DNA from: Clostridia bacterium
Lineage (GTDB): Bacteria; Bacillota_A; Clostridia; Oscillospirales; CAG-272
Direction of reading: 5' to 3'
Length of the DNA: 64,000 nucleotides
Assembly (NCBI GenBank): GCA_017414605.1
Contig: JAFQLG010000042.1
Span: 1 to 64,000, forward strand
Part shown: positions 7,743 to 16,594 of the stretch, piece by piece
How positions within the stretch are numbered: position 1 is the first letter of the stretch
Layout of the letters: every line of letters begins with the position of its first letter
Made by a program: the position numbers and the translations under genes
The notes under the pieces: model-generated
What the model was told of the DNA's origin: nothing
The model's input: only the letters and a program-made list of their open reading frames with translations
Databases searched by the model: none

Positions 7743-8371
7743 GCCTTTTCTCCGTGCAATTCAAGGTTGCAAAGACCGTTCTTGTGCAAAACTATCGCGC
7801 CAACAAGCAATGTTCCCTGCCCGACTACGTTTACGCCCTCAGCTATCCAGTTCATCGCCGCCTCGGCAAAGTTTTGGCTTGACAAATAGCCCATTCCGAG
7901 CGAGCAAACGAAGGATACGACAAAGATGGCAATTATCCAAGGCTTTTTGAGCTTTGCGGCAAGAACGCACAAAACGACGTCCATTATTCCAAGTCCTGCA
8001 ACCATAAGGCCAACAAACACGAACGTGCCCGTGAATATAGGAGGAGCTGCCGCCAAAAGCGCCGCCTCGCGCTGATTATATACAAGCATTGCAAGGATAC
8101 CAACACCTGCAAGTAAAAAGCCTATGGACTGTACGGGGAAAAACATGTGGTCAAGCGCCTCAAAGTTACATACGCCTGCCGCGTAAAGCAGCTTCCACGT
8201 TGCCTTGAGTGCGCCCGCAACGGTTACGTCTATAACTCCTGCGGAAAAGAGCGCGAAAGCACCCTTGCTCATCTTGTTGTAAAGATCGCGCAAAAGTATC
8301 ACGGCCGCTATGGCAAAGAAGATGACGGGAACGTAATCTACCAGCGCCATTGAAACAGAAAAGTCGTTCAT
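7739..8371 (-). CDS. Six-helix membrane protein of unknown function
   Basis: 210 aa; ATG with GGAG upstream. About six hydrophobic segments (near residues 10-25, 37-52, 85-100, 110-130, 140-160 and 180-197). Short charged loops (RDLYNKMSKG, AAKLKKPW) suggest a polytopic inner-membrane protein. I do not recognise the family; there are no obvious metal-binding, haem or transport motifs. It lies 24 bases after the DUF1295 gene and overlaps the next gene, so it is part of the same transcript. It may hold the pathway's lipophilic substrate or an electron carrier at the membrane. Confidence 0.75.
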   Translation of the reverse strand: MNDFSVSMALVDYVPVIFFAIAAVILLRDLYNKMSKGAFALFSAGVIDVTVAGALKATWKLLYAAGVCNFEALDHMFFPVQSIGFLLAGVGILAMLVYNQREAALLAAAPPIFTGTFVFVGLMVAGLGIMDVVLCVLAAKLKKPWIIAIFVVSFVCSLGMGYLSSQNFAEAAMNWIAEGVNVVGQGTLLVGAIVLHKNGLCNLELHGEKA

Positions 8372-8395
8372 AGATGTTTCTCCTTTGGCTGAAAT

Positions 8396-9208
8396 TTATT
8401 TCTTGTTGAGATGATAGATGGGAAGAAGAGGAATAATGATGGGTGTCTTGTTTGCGTAAGCATTGTATTCCTCGTTCTCGCCGTAGCGCGCCATCTGACG
8501 CTTTTCAAGTCTTTGCGCGCCGTTAAACATAATGAATACTATGCAAACGTAAGCGATGATCGCAAAGATCCAGTAGCCAACGTTTGCGCCGTATGCGGTG
8601 ATTCCGCTTACGAACACACCGGTCCAGAAAAGTATCTCTCCGAGATAGTTGGGGCAACGGCACATTTTGTAAAGACCACGGGTTGCGACCATGTCGGGTC
8701 TTTCCTTCTTCTGCGCGGATTTTTGCTTATCGGCGATGGCTTCAAGCACAAGGCCGAGCACAGACACAGCAAATCCGACTGCGGGAACCACGAAATCGGT
8801 GCTTCCCTCAACATAACGGAACAGCATGGGGCTGACCTGAGCGACGTAGAGAACGGATACGAATATCCAGATAGTTGCAAGCACGAATACGGGCATCTTC
8901 TTTTCGCCGTTCTTTGCAAGGGTGTCCTTGGCAACGTCGGTTTTCTTGAAGGTAGCGTTCTTAAGCTCACGAACAAGCAAGAAGCCCGAAAGACGCGCGC
9001 CGTATGTAACGAAAAGCGCCGCTTGTATAAGAACTATCCAGATGGGAGTTGCTGTGGGAGCAACGAGGTACATAACGAAAACTGCCAGGCCGCCGAATGC
9101 AACCGCAAATCCATATCCGATGGAAAGAAAATATACAAATTTATAAAATCCGACTGCGCAAGCAACCGCGCATACTGCAAAAAGTATTCCTAAAAGTCCC
9201 CAAGGCAT
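8396..9208 (-). CDS. DUF1295 / steroid-reductase-like membrane protein
   Basis: 270 aa; ATG with AAGGAGG placed inside the end of the previous gene. Seven or so membrane segments. The C-terminal third carries the diagnostic pattern GLYKMCRCPNYLGEILFWTG and a following E-KRQMARYG-x-N-x-x-Y-x-x-Y segment with a closing IIP. This is the signature of the DUF1295 family, related to 3-oxo-5-alpha-steroid 4-dehydrogenases and isoprenylcysteine methyltransferases. Relatives bind NADPH or S-adenosylmethionine at that region and act on hydrophobic substrates in the membrane. Its place between an NmrA-like reductase and a membrane protein supports a reductive step on a lipophilic compound. Confidence 0.85.
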   Translation of the reverse strand: MPWGLLGILFAVCAVACAVGFYKFVYFLSIGYGFAVAFGGLAVFVMYLVAPTATPIWIVLIQAALFVTYGARLSGFLLVRELKNATFKKTDVAKDTLAKNGEKKMPVFVLATIWIFVSVLYVAQVSPMLFRYVEGSTDFVVPAVGFAVSVLGLVLEAIADKQKSAQKKERPDMVATRGLYKMCRCPNYLGEILFWTGVFVSGITAYGANVGYWIFAIIAYVCIVFIMFNGAQRLEKRQMARYGENEEYNAYANKTPIIIPLLPIYHLNKK

Positions 9209-9209
9209 A

Positions 9210-10076
9210 TTAGTTTACCTCCTTGCCAAAGTAGTTCTTTATGTATTCTCCAAAGCTCTTGTCACCAACAACGGTGTCGCCAACGAGATCGTGGCTAAGC
9301 GTCCATTTGGAGAAAAGAATTATGTCGTGCTTTCCCGCCTTCTTTATCTTGGGAAGATTTGCAAGAATTCCAAAGAGCCAGATGGGAGCCCACTTTATCT
9401 TCAAGGGCTTTTTAGCAGCCTCAAAGCACATAGCAGCCATTTCCTCATATGTGTAGGTCTCCTTGCCTCCAACGTTGTACGTAACGTTGGTGTCATTCAT
9501 GTGTTCAACGATAAACTGTGCAAAATCGGGGCAGTCTACCACGTTTGCCTTTACACCGCCAAAGCCCTTTAAGAGCTGCATCTCGCCCTTGTCAACGTAA
9601 GGCTTGAAAACCTTTGCTATATCATAGAAATAACCTGTGGGACGGTAAATGACCCAATCCATAGCCTCCTTCTTTATCTCCTCTTCAACGAGATATTTTG
9701 CATGAAGCATGGGAACCTCCTCGGCACCCTTCTCGTCGCAGGAGATAACGGATACGTAGTTGAACTTCTTAACGCCTGCAGCCTTTGCCTCGGCATAGAG
9801 GTTCATATTACCCTTGTAGTCAATGTCGTAGGAAGTTACCTTTGTGGAAGCACCGGTAAGACCAATAGTGGTGATAACTACGTCGGCTCCGTCACAAAGT
9901 CCCTTCATGGTCTCGGGGTTGGTAGCGTCAATAGCGACGAAGGTATATTTTCCCTCGCAGCCCGCAACCTCGGTTTCGCGCAGGTCGGCGGCAACCACCT
10001 CGTGTCCGCCCGCGCACAAGCATTTAAGTATCTCGGCGCCGAGATTTCCAAAAGCGCCGGCAAGTACAACTTTCAT
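9210..10076 (-). CDS. NmrA-like NAD(P)-binding atypical short-chain reductase
   Basis: 288 aa; ATG with AAAGGAG upstream. The N-terminus is a Rossmann fold (VLAGAFGNLGAEIL, glycine motif GxxGxxG at residues 7-13), followed by AADLRET and a VITTIGL strand. The catalytic Tyr-x-x-x-Lys of classical SDRs is not present in standard form. YVSVISCD, a HAKYLVEE segment and IYRPTGYF match atypical SDRs of the NmrA/NDUFA9/divinyl-chlorophyllide-reductase type. It probably reduces a double bond or carbonyl with NAD(P)H, or acts as a redox sensor. It lies 25 bases after the flavin reductase-like gene and 1 base before DUF1295. Confidence 0.87.
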   Translation of the reverse strand: MKVVLAGAFGNLGAEILKCLCAGGHEVVAADLRETEVAGCEGKYTFVAIDATNPETMKGLCDGADVVITTIGLTGASTKVTSYDIDYKGNMNLYAEAKAAGVKKFNYVSVISCDEKGAEEVPMLHAKYLVEEEIKKEAMDWVIYRPTGYFYDIAKVFKPYVDKGEMQLLKGFGGVKANVVDCPDFAQFIVEHMNDTNVTYNVGGKETYTYEEMAAMCFEAAKKPLKIKWAPIWLFGILANLPKIKKAGKHDIILFSKWTLSHDLVGDTVVGDKSFGEYIKNYFGKEVN

Positions 10077-10101
10077 TCTTTAGTTCTCCTTTATTGTTAA
10101 T

Positions 10102-11028
10102 TTATTTTTTGCTCTTCTCTTTTGCGCGCTTATCGTTGATTATCTTCATATGCTCCTCTGTGATAAGCGTGACGTTGTTTTCCTTTGCCCACTGAACGCA
10201 GCCCTTGAGCACAACGGAAAGGAATACTCTCGGAACGCCGAGAATTGTCATAAGCGCCTCGTCTGTAAACTTAACGGTGTCGTCCGCGCGGTCTGCCGCG
10301 TAACGAACGGATTCAAGGCTCGCCTGACGCATCTGGAGAAGCTCTGCTCTCATTCTTGTCTTTCTGTGGAACCAGAAATTCTTGGAGTCGCGGTATCCGT
10401 AGTCAACGGGGAGCGCAGGGAAATCCTTGGCTCTTACGCCGTTGATGATAGCGTCGCTGTACTTTTTCTTCATAAGTATTTTGTCAACCTTAAGAATAAA
10501 GTGCGCGCCGAATTTTGAGGTGATTCCGTTGAAATCGTGGTATGGGCCCTCGTAGCCGTTAAGCTCGCCCGCCTGATCCTTGTCTGCTCCGTCAAGCTCT
10601 CTTACCCACGTGCATTCAATAGCCTGAATGGCATCGGTAAGTACCATAGGTCTTTTTTCGCCCGTTTCCTCCTCAATAATGCTCTTTTCAAGTCTGAAAT
10701 TACACTTGGGCATCTTTTCCTCGGGCTTGTCGCCGGGCCAGGAAAGCTTTACTGCCTCCTTGAAGGTCGCAGGCTTATCGTCAATAAAGTTAAGCGTGCA
10801 TTTACCGTTGCGCAAGATGTTCTGCGCGGTGTTGGACGAGTTGCGGCAGCACAAAAGCATAGCATAGTAGTCCTTGCCCGCTACGTAGTAGGGTTGAACG
10901 AGGGAGTAAGGGCCAAGCGTAGTGCTTCCGTCCTCGCAAAGCGTTGAGATGATTACAGTTGGCATCGGGAAAAACAGAGAGGTCTGATAAAAGTTATCCA
11001 CGATGCGAAGGTTTTCAAAGCTGCTCAT
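10102..11028 (-). CDS. Flavin reductase-like protein with a C-terminal PCP_red-like domain
   Basis: 308 aa; ATG with AAAGGAG upstream. Residues 1-200 resemble the FMN-binding split-barrel of the flavin reductase family (PTVIISTLCEDGSTTLGPYS, the NSSNTAQNI segment, and a KFGAHFIL strand). The last 60 residues (from about 245) read FTDEALMTILGVPRVFLSVV and continue with helices and an ITEEHMKIIND ending. This matches the layout of the short PCP_red domain found at the end of light-independent protochlorophyllide reductase subunits; the match is by eye. The fusion suggests FMN-dependent reduction with a substrate-handling tail. It is the third gene of the operon, 29 bases after the TetR gene. 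Confidence 0.82.
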   Translation of the reverse strand: MSSFENLRIVDNFYQTSLFFPMPTVIISTLCEDGSTTLGPYSLVQPYYVAGKDYYAMLLCCRNSSNTAQNILRNGKCTLNFIDDKPATFKEAVKLSWPGDKPEEKMPKCNFRLEKSIIEEETGEKRPMVLTDAIQAIECTWVRELDGADKDQAGELNGYEGPYHDFNGITSKFGAHFILKVDKILMKKKYSDAIINGVRAKDFPALPVDYGYRDSKNFWFHRKTRMRAELLQMRQASLESVRYAADRADDTVKFTDEALMTILGVPRVFLSVVLKGCVQWAKENNVTLITEEHMKIINDKRAKEKSKK

Positions 11029-11057
11029 AATAGAACACTCCTTTATAAAATAATTTA

Positions 11058-11576
11058 TTAGAATACTTTTTCAAGCACCGAATAAACGGTGTCAAAATCC
11101 ACGTCCTCTAAAGCCCAGCTGATAAGGGCTTCGGCACAAAATTCTGCGACAAATGGAGCGTTTTCAAGCTTACGCTCCTCACAAACGGGCAAAATAAAGT
11201 CTGCAAGCTGACGGCGGAGCCTTTTGTGCCTTGAAGCAAATCCGATCGAGATGACCTTTGCCGCATCGGCATCGGAGAACAGCTTTCTGTTGCTCTCGGA
11301 AAAGCCGCGGAGCGAGTTGAATATACATTCAAGCAGACTTTTTGCGTCGTCGTGGGGAAAGCTTGACATGGTTTTAACGTATACTTTCCAATCTTCCGCC
11401 ACAAAGGTTGTTATAAGCAACTCCTTGGACGGAAAATAGTTATATACCGTGCCAACGCCCAGGCCGCAAGCTCCCGCCACGGAGCGTACCGTGGTTTTTG
11501 CATATCCGCGCTCGGCTATCTGTCGCTTTGCCTCGCAAAGTAGCTGCTCGCGTACGTTTTCAATTACCTTTGGCAT
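11058..11576 (-). CDS. TetR-family transcriptional regulator
   Basis: 172 aa; ATG 2 bases after the hydrolase stop, GGAG upstream. Residues 8-55 form a classical TetR DNA-binding domain (QIAERGYAKTTVRSVAGACG, then VGTVYNYFPSKELL). The C-terminal ligand domain is helical and short. As the second gene of the operon it probably represses the promoter ahead of the hydrolase, where an inverted repeat overlaps the expected transcription start. Release would come from the pathway's small-molecule substrate. This is inference from position and family. Confidence 0.92.
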   Translation of the reverse strand: MPKVIENVREQLLCEAKRQIAERGYAKTTVRSVAGACGLGVGTVYNYFPSKELLITTFVAEDWKVYVKTMSSFPHDDAKSLLECIFNSLRGFSESNRKLFSDADAAKVISIGFASRHKRLRRQLADFILPVCEERKLENAPFVAEFCAEALISWALEDVDFDTVYSVLEKVF

Positions 11577-11578
11577 AT

Positions 11579-12385
11579 TTACTCTCCTGCGATAATTAGC
11601 TCGTGTATGCTATCTGCGGTTATTGCTATCTGCTGTTCGGGTGATATGGTGGGCTCTCCGTCACCGCTCTGCTCTCCGTAAACGCCAAAATACGCGTGAC
11701 ATCCGCCCTCGATATCGGAACATATTGTGCCTGAGGGGAGATTGTTCTTACATTCGTCGTGCTTTTCGTCATTCATCACCTCGTCCTCGGTTCCGTGCAG
11801 ACAGAGTACGGCAAGATCTGTTTCGGCAAGGTCTGACGTTGAGTAGGAGCCCAGCAGAATAAGGCCTCTATAATTTTGCGGTTTTGCTTGTGCGCATGCC
11901 GCCGCCATAGAGCCGCCCAGCGAGTGCCCGCCGATATACCACGAGTTGATATCACTGTATTGCTCGCTTATTCTGTCTGCGGCGTTTATGTCAAGCACGG
12001 CAAGGTTAAAAGGCATTTTTACTAACACACAGAAGATGCCTTTTGATGCCAGAAGCTTCATTAGCGGCTCATACGCCGTGTGCTCTACCTTTCCGCCGGG
12101 GTAGAAAATAAACCCAACGGGCTCGTCGCCATCACCGTATGCTATGTGTCCACCATCAAGCTCGGTTCTCTTTACCTCTCTTCCTTCACTCATTGCGGAT
12201 ATAGCCTGCATATCGGCGCGGTAATAGTCTGCCGCATAAATTGCCAGGGCACCGAAGAATATGGCGATCACCAGCACTATTGCCGACAGCGCGATCAAGA
12301 TTCCTTTTATAATTCGTTTCTTGTCGCTTTGGGGCTTGGCTGGGTTATTACTTTGATTTTTGAGATTTTTGTCCTTATTTTTCAC
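11579..12385 (-). CDS. Membrane-anchored alpha/beta hydrolase, first gene of the redox operon
   Basis: 268 aa from a GTG at 12385. AAAGGAG stands 6 bases before it; an upstream in-frame ATG at 12523 would sit ahead of the promoter and is rejected. A Lys/Asn-rich start is followed by one membrane helix (about residues 26-50). The catalytic domain has FYPGGKVE, the nucleophile elbow GHSLGGS, a late LHGTEDEV (acid) and CHAYFG (His). These fit the alpha/beta hydrolase subfamily in which the hydrolase faces outside. Likely role: ester or amide hydrolysis of an incoming compound before the reductive steps. It lies directly downstream of a perfect promoter. Confidence 0.88.
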   Translation of the reverse strand: MKNKDKNLKNQSNNPAKPQSDKKRIIKGILIALSAIVLVIAIFFGALAIYAADYYRADMQAISAMSEGREVKRTELDGGHIAYGDGDEPVGFIFYPGGKVEHTAYEPLMKLLASKGIFCVLVKMPFNLAVLDINAADRISEQYSDINSWYIGGHSLGGSMAAACAQAKPQNYRGLILLGSYSTSDLAETDLAVLCLHGTEDEVMNDEKHDECKNNLPSGTICSDIEGGCHAYFGVYGEQSGDGEPTISPEQQIAITADSIHELIIAGE

Positions 12386-12401
12386 TGAATACTCCTTTTT
12401 G

Positions 12402-12413
12402 TGAACCTGTTCA
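12402..12413 (-). promoter_or_regulatory. Putative TetR operator
   Basis: TGAACAGGTTCA is an inverted repeat with 5-base arms and a 2-base centre. It spans the predicted transcription start, between the -10 element and the ribosome site of the hydrolase gene, and a TetR gene lies in the same operon. Confidence 0.55.
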
Positions 12414-12418
12414 TATAA

Positions 12419-12447
12419 ATTATAAAGCATTTTTTTATGCTTGTCAA
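12419..12447 (-). promoter_or_regulatory. Consensus promoter of the seven-gene redox operon
   Basis: TTGACA at 12447-12442 and TATAAT at 12424-12419 with exactly 17 bases between. It sits 34 bases upstream of the GTG start of the hydrolase gene and would be strong when not repressed. Confidence 0.8.
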
Positions 12448-12493
12448 TAGGCTGCCGCGCACAATTGAGAAAAGAGGGGGCGCTCTGACGGCA

Positions 12494-12524
12494 AAATGGG
12501 GACGGCACGAGTGCCATCCCCACT
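12494..12524 (-). terminator. Terminator-like hairpin after the 1310-aa beta-helix gene
   Basis: TGGGGACGGCAC and GTGCCATCCCCA form a long stem with one mismatch, followed by TTTT on the minus strand. It lies about 100 bases after the stop of the beta-helix gene and just before the promoter of the next operon. Confidence 0.5.
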
Positions 12525-12622
12525 TTGTCATTAAATGAATTCTGTCTGTTTTGATCCTTGCAAATAAGCTTTAGAATTTGGTTGCAGGATCATAACACAC
12601 GATAATTTGATCCGTTATTGCT

Positions 12623-15600
12623 TTATTCAACCGGGTCTTCGCCTTCCTGCTCTCCGCCTTCCTGCTCGGTTTCTATGAGCGTGTAGGTGATTTTTGAGCC
12701 CGTGCCGAGAACTGCCTCCCAAGCCGCTTTTTCCGCATCGTCCTTGTATTCAACAACTGCGGTTGCAGAACTTCCGAAAGTAACCGTATCTGCGGTGGAC
12801 GACTCGGTTTCCTTAAGCTGAACAGTTCCGCGGAAGGTAAACTTGGAGTTTGTGGTTGCATAGAAGTCACCGCCCCATGCGGTCGTTCCGTTATAAGCCA
12901 CAACGTTGGAAATTGTAACCGTACTTGTATATCTCATATAGAGAGCAGATCCCGCAGCGATTCCGCTGTCGTTTCCAATAAACGTACAGCCGTCTATCAG
13001 AATTCTTTCTTCCTCGGTGGCAGGCTGGGTTTGAACGAAGAACGCACCGCCGTTTTTGTATGCTACGTTTTCTTCAAAGGTACAGCCGCTGACCGTCAGT
13101 TTGGGATCGGTTGCATCAAGAGTTCCTATTGCACCGCCGCTGAATGCGGAGTTTCCTGTGAACGAAGAGTTCTCAACGGTAAGAGTAGCCGAACCAACCG
13201 CGATAGCACCGCCAACGTTTACGTATTCCGTTGTTTGAGGAACGGAGTTGCTTGTGAATTTCGCATCCGATATCGTAACGGTTCCGCCCGAAACGTAAAC
13301 TGCGCCGCCGCTCTTGCTGGCAGTATTGCTTGTGAATTCAGCGCCCGATATTGCAACGGTTCCCCCCGCAACGGAGATCGCACCGCCGTATTTAGCAGAG
13401 TTTTCCGTAAATATTGCAGCCTTTTCGGTTTCGCCATCGATATATTTTTCAATGGTAACGTTTTTAGTGTTGCTCTTGACACACAGTACGCCGCCGTTTT
13501 CGGTTATCGCATTATTTGTGAACGTACCGCCGCGTATGATGAGATTACCGCCGCTGATGTAGATGACTCCGCTCGCTGTGCCGTTACCCGAAGCGGTGAC
13601 GTTTGTAAAGGTATTGGTTCCGCCGCTGAAGTAGATCACGCCGTTTCCGCCTCCGACGTTATCCTTGATCTCAACTCCCGTAAGATTTACTTCAGTGCAA
13701 CCTCTGAACCAAAGAGCCGAGCCTGTTCTACCGGTGCTTTCGCTTATCTCACCGCCGGTAATGTATACTTTGGTAGAAGACGTGTCTGCCGCAATGGCAC
13801 CGCCATAATATGCCGAGCTGTTCTTGGTGAACGTTGTGTCGGTTACGTTGAGCGTGGTTCCGATAACGAATATTGCGCCACCGCCCTCATACGTAGCCTG
13901 AGGAGCATTTGACGAGTTTTGATCAAACTTAGAGTTGATAATGGTTGTGGGTGCTGCCGTGATATACATAGCACCGCCGCCGTTTGTCGCGCTGTTGCTA
14001 CTGAGGGTTACGCCGTTCAACGTAGCCTTAGCATTGTTCTCTACGAAGATAGCACCGCCCTTTACTGCGCTGTTGTTGCTGAAGGATATGTTGCCCTCGC
14101 CCTCTTTTACAAGATCAAGAGTTGAATTGTTAGCGTAAATAGCGCCGCCCCAACCGTAGCTGCAAGCAGGATTTGCGCCGCATTTACAAGGCGATATAGC
14201 AGCCGCGGAGTTGCTATCAAATGTTGCTGCCGATATAGAGAGCGAAGAGTTTGAGTGAAGTGCTATTGCACCGCCCTTTGTTCCGCTGTTTGATCTGAAG
14301 GTGGTTCCGCTTATAGTTCCGTGAGAAATCGTGGAGTATATAGCGCCGCCGCCGCGAAGACAGAACGTTGCCTTATTGCCTTCAAACGTGCCGCCAACGA
14401 TGGAGTAGGATTTGCTTACTCTGATGTAGATCGCGCCTCCCTCGCTTCCCGCGGTGTTGTTTGAGAAATCGGTATTTGTTATTGTTACTTCGGGATCGTC
14501 TTCTATTTCTGAGTCGCTGTCAATGTATATTGCGCCGCCCATGGTGACAGACTCGTTATTGCTGAAGAGTGCACCGGTGATATTCAACGCGCTTTCATAG
14601 GAGTGTATTGCTCCACCGGAGTTTTCCGAGAAGTTTCCGCTGAACGTTGTCTTTGCTCCCGAGATCGTCAAAGTTGTCTCGTCGAGCTGGATAGCGCCGC
14701 CCGCTCCGGTTGCTTCGTTGTTGCTGAACGTTGCGCCGTCCAATGTGATAACGGCTCTGTCCGCATAGATCGCGCCGCCGTTTCCGGATGTATTACCGAT
14801 GAACTCTGCGCCAACGATCTCAACTTCGGGAACGATCACGTTCTTTGTTACATAGATCGCGCCGCCCCTTACTGCGCTGTTGCCCTGACCTTCCTCGGTG
14901 CCGCCGATAACGATCTTATCGTCTGTGCCTGCACGCTCGGTGAGGCGGAGAGTTGAGCTGTTGAGATAGAATACGCCGCCCTGACCCAGAGAGGTGCCGC
15001 CTTCCTCGTTCACGTATTCGGCAGCATAGTTTCCTTGTGCTATCAAGGAATAAACGGTTAGAGTAGATCCCGAGTGAAGCGCTACTGCACCACCCTTGCA
15101 GGAGTGGTTTCCTATGAACGTTACGTCCTCGAGAATTCCGTGCGATCCCGTTGAATAGATCGCGCCGCCGCCATAGTTATTATTGGATACGTAGTTTCCA
15201 ATAAAGCGTGTATTGGTGATCGTGTAAGGTGCTTCCTCCGAACCAACACCGCTAAGATCTATAGCACCGCCCTCGTACATTGTGCTGTTTGCCACGAAGG
15301 TAGAATCCGTTACGTTAAGCTCGCCGCTCCATACGTAGATCGCGCCGCCCTTGGAGTTGGAGCCGGCTGTATTTGAGCTGCATCCTATAAAGTTTACGTT
15401 GTGGATATTTACAGTTCCCTTTGCCCAGATAGCAGAGCCCTGAACTGCGTGATTAGCCGTTATGCGACCGCCCGTGAGTTCAACTGCTGTTGCGCCCTCG
15501 GTTGTCGAATCAACGAGTATGCCGTCCTTGACGTATACGGTGGATTGCTCTGTACCGCAGTCGACAAGGTTGAGCGTTGCTCCCTCGGAAACCGACAGGA

Positions 15601-16555
15601 TGGAGAAGTTCTCCTCGCCCTCTACAGATGAAAGCGTGTGTCCGTTCAGGCAGAGGGTGAGCTCTGTGCTTATGACGATAGAAGCATTAGCTTCAATATC
15701 ACTTGTCAGATGATAGTGACCACCCGACGCTGCCGCCTCAACAAGTTCTTCAAAGCTGGAAACGGCCGTCCATTCATCGGTTATGTCAACGTGAAGTCCA
15801 TGCGCGGTTGTGGCAGTAATGGTAAGAGGACCTTCAACGGTAAGATTCTTGAGATCTTCAAGATCTATCCTCTTGTTCTCGCCACCGTTTAAGGAGTAGA
15901 ACCAGAGAACTACATCGTCCTCGTCGGGAATCAGAGAGTGCTCGATGTTTGCAAAGGGAGTGTCCCCTTCCTTGAACATGCCCCAAGTGTTATAGCCGTC
16001 AACAGTACCGTCTATAACGGATACGTAATGATATTTATCAAGCTCATTGGGGGTTCTGCCGTCCTGATTATTTATAACCTTATCGGCAGCCATAGCGTAC
16101 TCGAGGAGAGATTCATACATTGCAATTCGATCCGCTTCTTCCACGGGATCGAGATCGTCGAGATTAAGTCGCTCGTACAGATACATAAGCACGCTGTAGC
16201 TGAGCTTGTCTGTCTTATCCCCCGAGGTTGCAGTAACCGTGACAACGGCATTGATATTTTGAGGAGCCCAGGCGTCTACGGTCTGGAAAATGTGGTACTC
16301 AACTCCTTCAATAGTGCCTTTTCCGAGAGATAGAATTTCGATTTCGTCATTTCCGCAGACGGCGGAAACCTGAACGTCATCGGGGGCTTTTACGGCGAAC
16401 ATAAGCTGTAGCTTTTCGCCAAATATAATATTCTTTTTGCTGATTTCAACCGTTTCTTGTTCTTCTGTAGCGAATACGGGTATTGCAATCGCACACATAA
16501 GCATAGCGAAAACGAAAATTAAAGAAACAAGTTTAGATATATTGAGCTTTTTCAT
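12623..16555 (-). CDS. Secreted right-handed beta-helix protein, 1310 aa
   Basis: ATG with AAGGAAA upstream. A signal peptide (residues 1-29, cleavage after VFA) is followed by an N-terminal globular region (about 30-260). Next comes a module with HYHLTSDIEANASIVIS and LCLNGHTLSS (about 265-360), then roughly 35 beta-helix turns. Each turn carries GGAI(Y/F/A) and short motifs such as FxNNxA or TFxxNxS, typical of the Pmp/pectate-lyase-like parallel beta-helix fold. The C-terminus ends in an acidic Glu/Gly tail with no LPXTG or transmembrane anchor. The LTSDIE module is closely related to modules in the giant protein at 18.8-34.3 kb. Likely a cell-surface adhesin or glycan-binding protein. It is co-transcribed with a 49-aa peptide gene 39 bases upstream. 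Confidence 0.9.
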   Translation of the reverse strand: MKKLNISKLVSLIFVFAMLMCAIAIPVFATEEQETVEISKKNIIFGEKLQLMFAVKAPDDVQVSAVCGNDEIEILSLGKGTIEGVEYHIFQTVDAWAPQNINAVVTVTATSGDKTDKLSYSVLMYLYERLNLDDLDPVEEADRIAMYESLLEYAMAADKVINNQDGRTPNELDKYHYVSVIDGTVDGYNTWGMFKEGDTPFANIEHSLIPDEDDVVLWFYSLNGGENKRIDLEDLKNLTVEGPLTITATTAHGLHVDITDEWTAVSSFEELVEAAASGGHYHLTSDIEANASIVISTELTLCLNGHTLSSVEGEENFSILSVSEGATLNLVDCGTEQSTVYVKDGILVDSTTEGATAVELTGGRITANHAVQGSAIWAKGTVNIHNVNFIGCSSNTAGSNSKGGAIYVWSGELNVTDSTFVANSTMYEGGAIDLSGVGSEEAPYTITNTRFIGNYVSNNNYGGGAIYSTGSHGILEDVTFIGNHSCKGGAVALHSGSTLTVYSLIAQGNYAAEYVNEEGGTSLGQGGVFYLNSSTLRLTERAGTDDKIVIGGTEEGQGNSAVRGGAIYVTKNVIVPEVEIVGAEFIGNTSGNGGAIYADRAVITLDGATFSNNEATGAGGAIQLDETTLTISGAKTTFSGNFSENSGGAIHSYESALNITGALFSNNESVTMGGAIYIDSDSEIEDDPEVTITNTDFSNNTAGSEGGAIYIRVSKSYSIVGGTFEGNKATFCLRGGGAIYSTISHGTISGTTFRSNSGTKGGAIALHSNSSLSISAATFDSNSAAAISPCKCGANPACSYGWGGAIYANNSTLDLVKEGEGNISFSNNSAVKGGAIFVENNAKATLNGVTLSSNSATNGGGAMYITAAPTTIINSKFDQNSSNAPQATYEGGGAIFVIGTTLNVTDTTFTKNSSAYYGGAIAADTSSTKVYITGGEISESTGRTGSALWFRGCTEVNLTGVEIKDNVGGGNGVIYFSGGTNTFTNVTASGNGTASGVIYISGGNLIIRGGTFTNNAITENGGVLCVKSNTKNVTIEKYIDGETEKAAIFTENSAKYGGAISVAGGTVAISGAEFTSNTASKSGGAVYVSGGTVTISDAKFTSNSVPQTTEYVNVGGAIAVGSATLTVENSSFTGNSAFSGGAIGTLDATDPKLTVSGCTFEENVAYKNGGAFFVQTQPATEEERILIDGCTFIGNDSGIAAGSALYMRYTSTVTISNVVAYNGTTAWGGDFYATTNSKFTFRGTVQLKETESSTADTVTFGSSATAVVEYKDDAEKAAWEAVLGTGSKITYTLIETEQEGGEQEGEDPVE

Positions 16556-16594
16556 TTTTCTTTTTCCTTTCTATATTTTGATATGCTATGGTGA

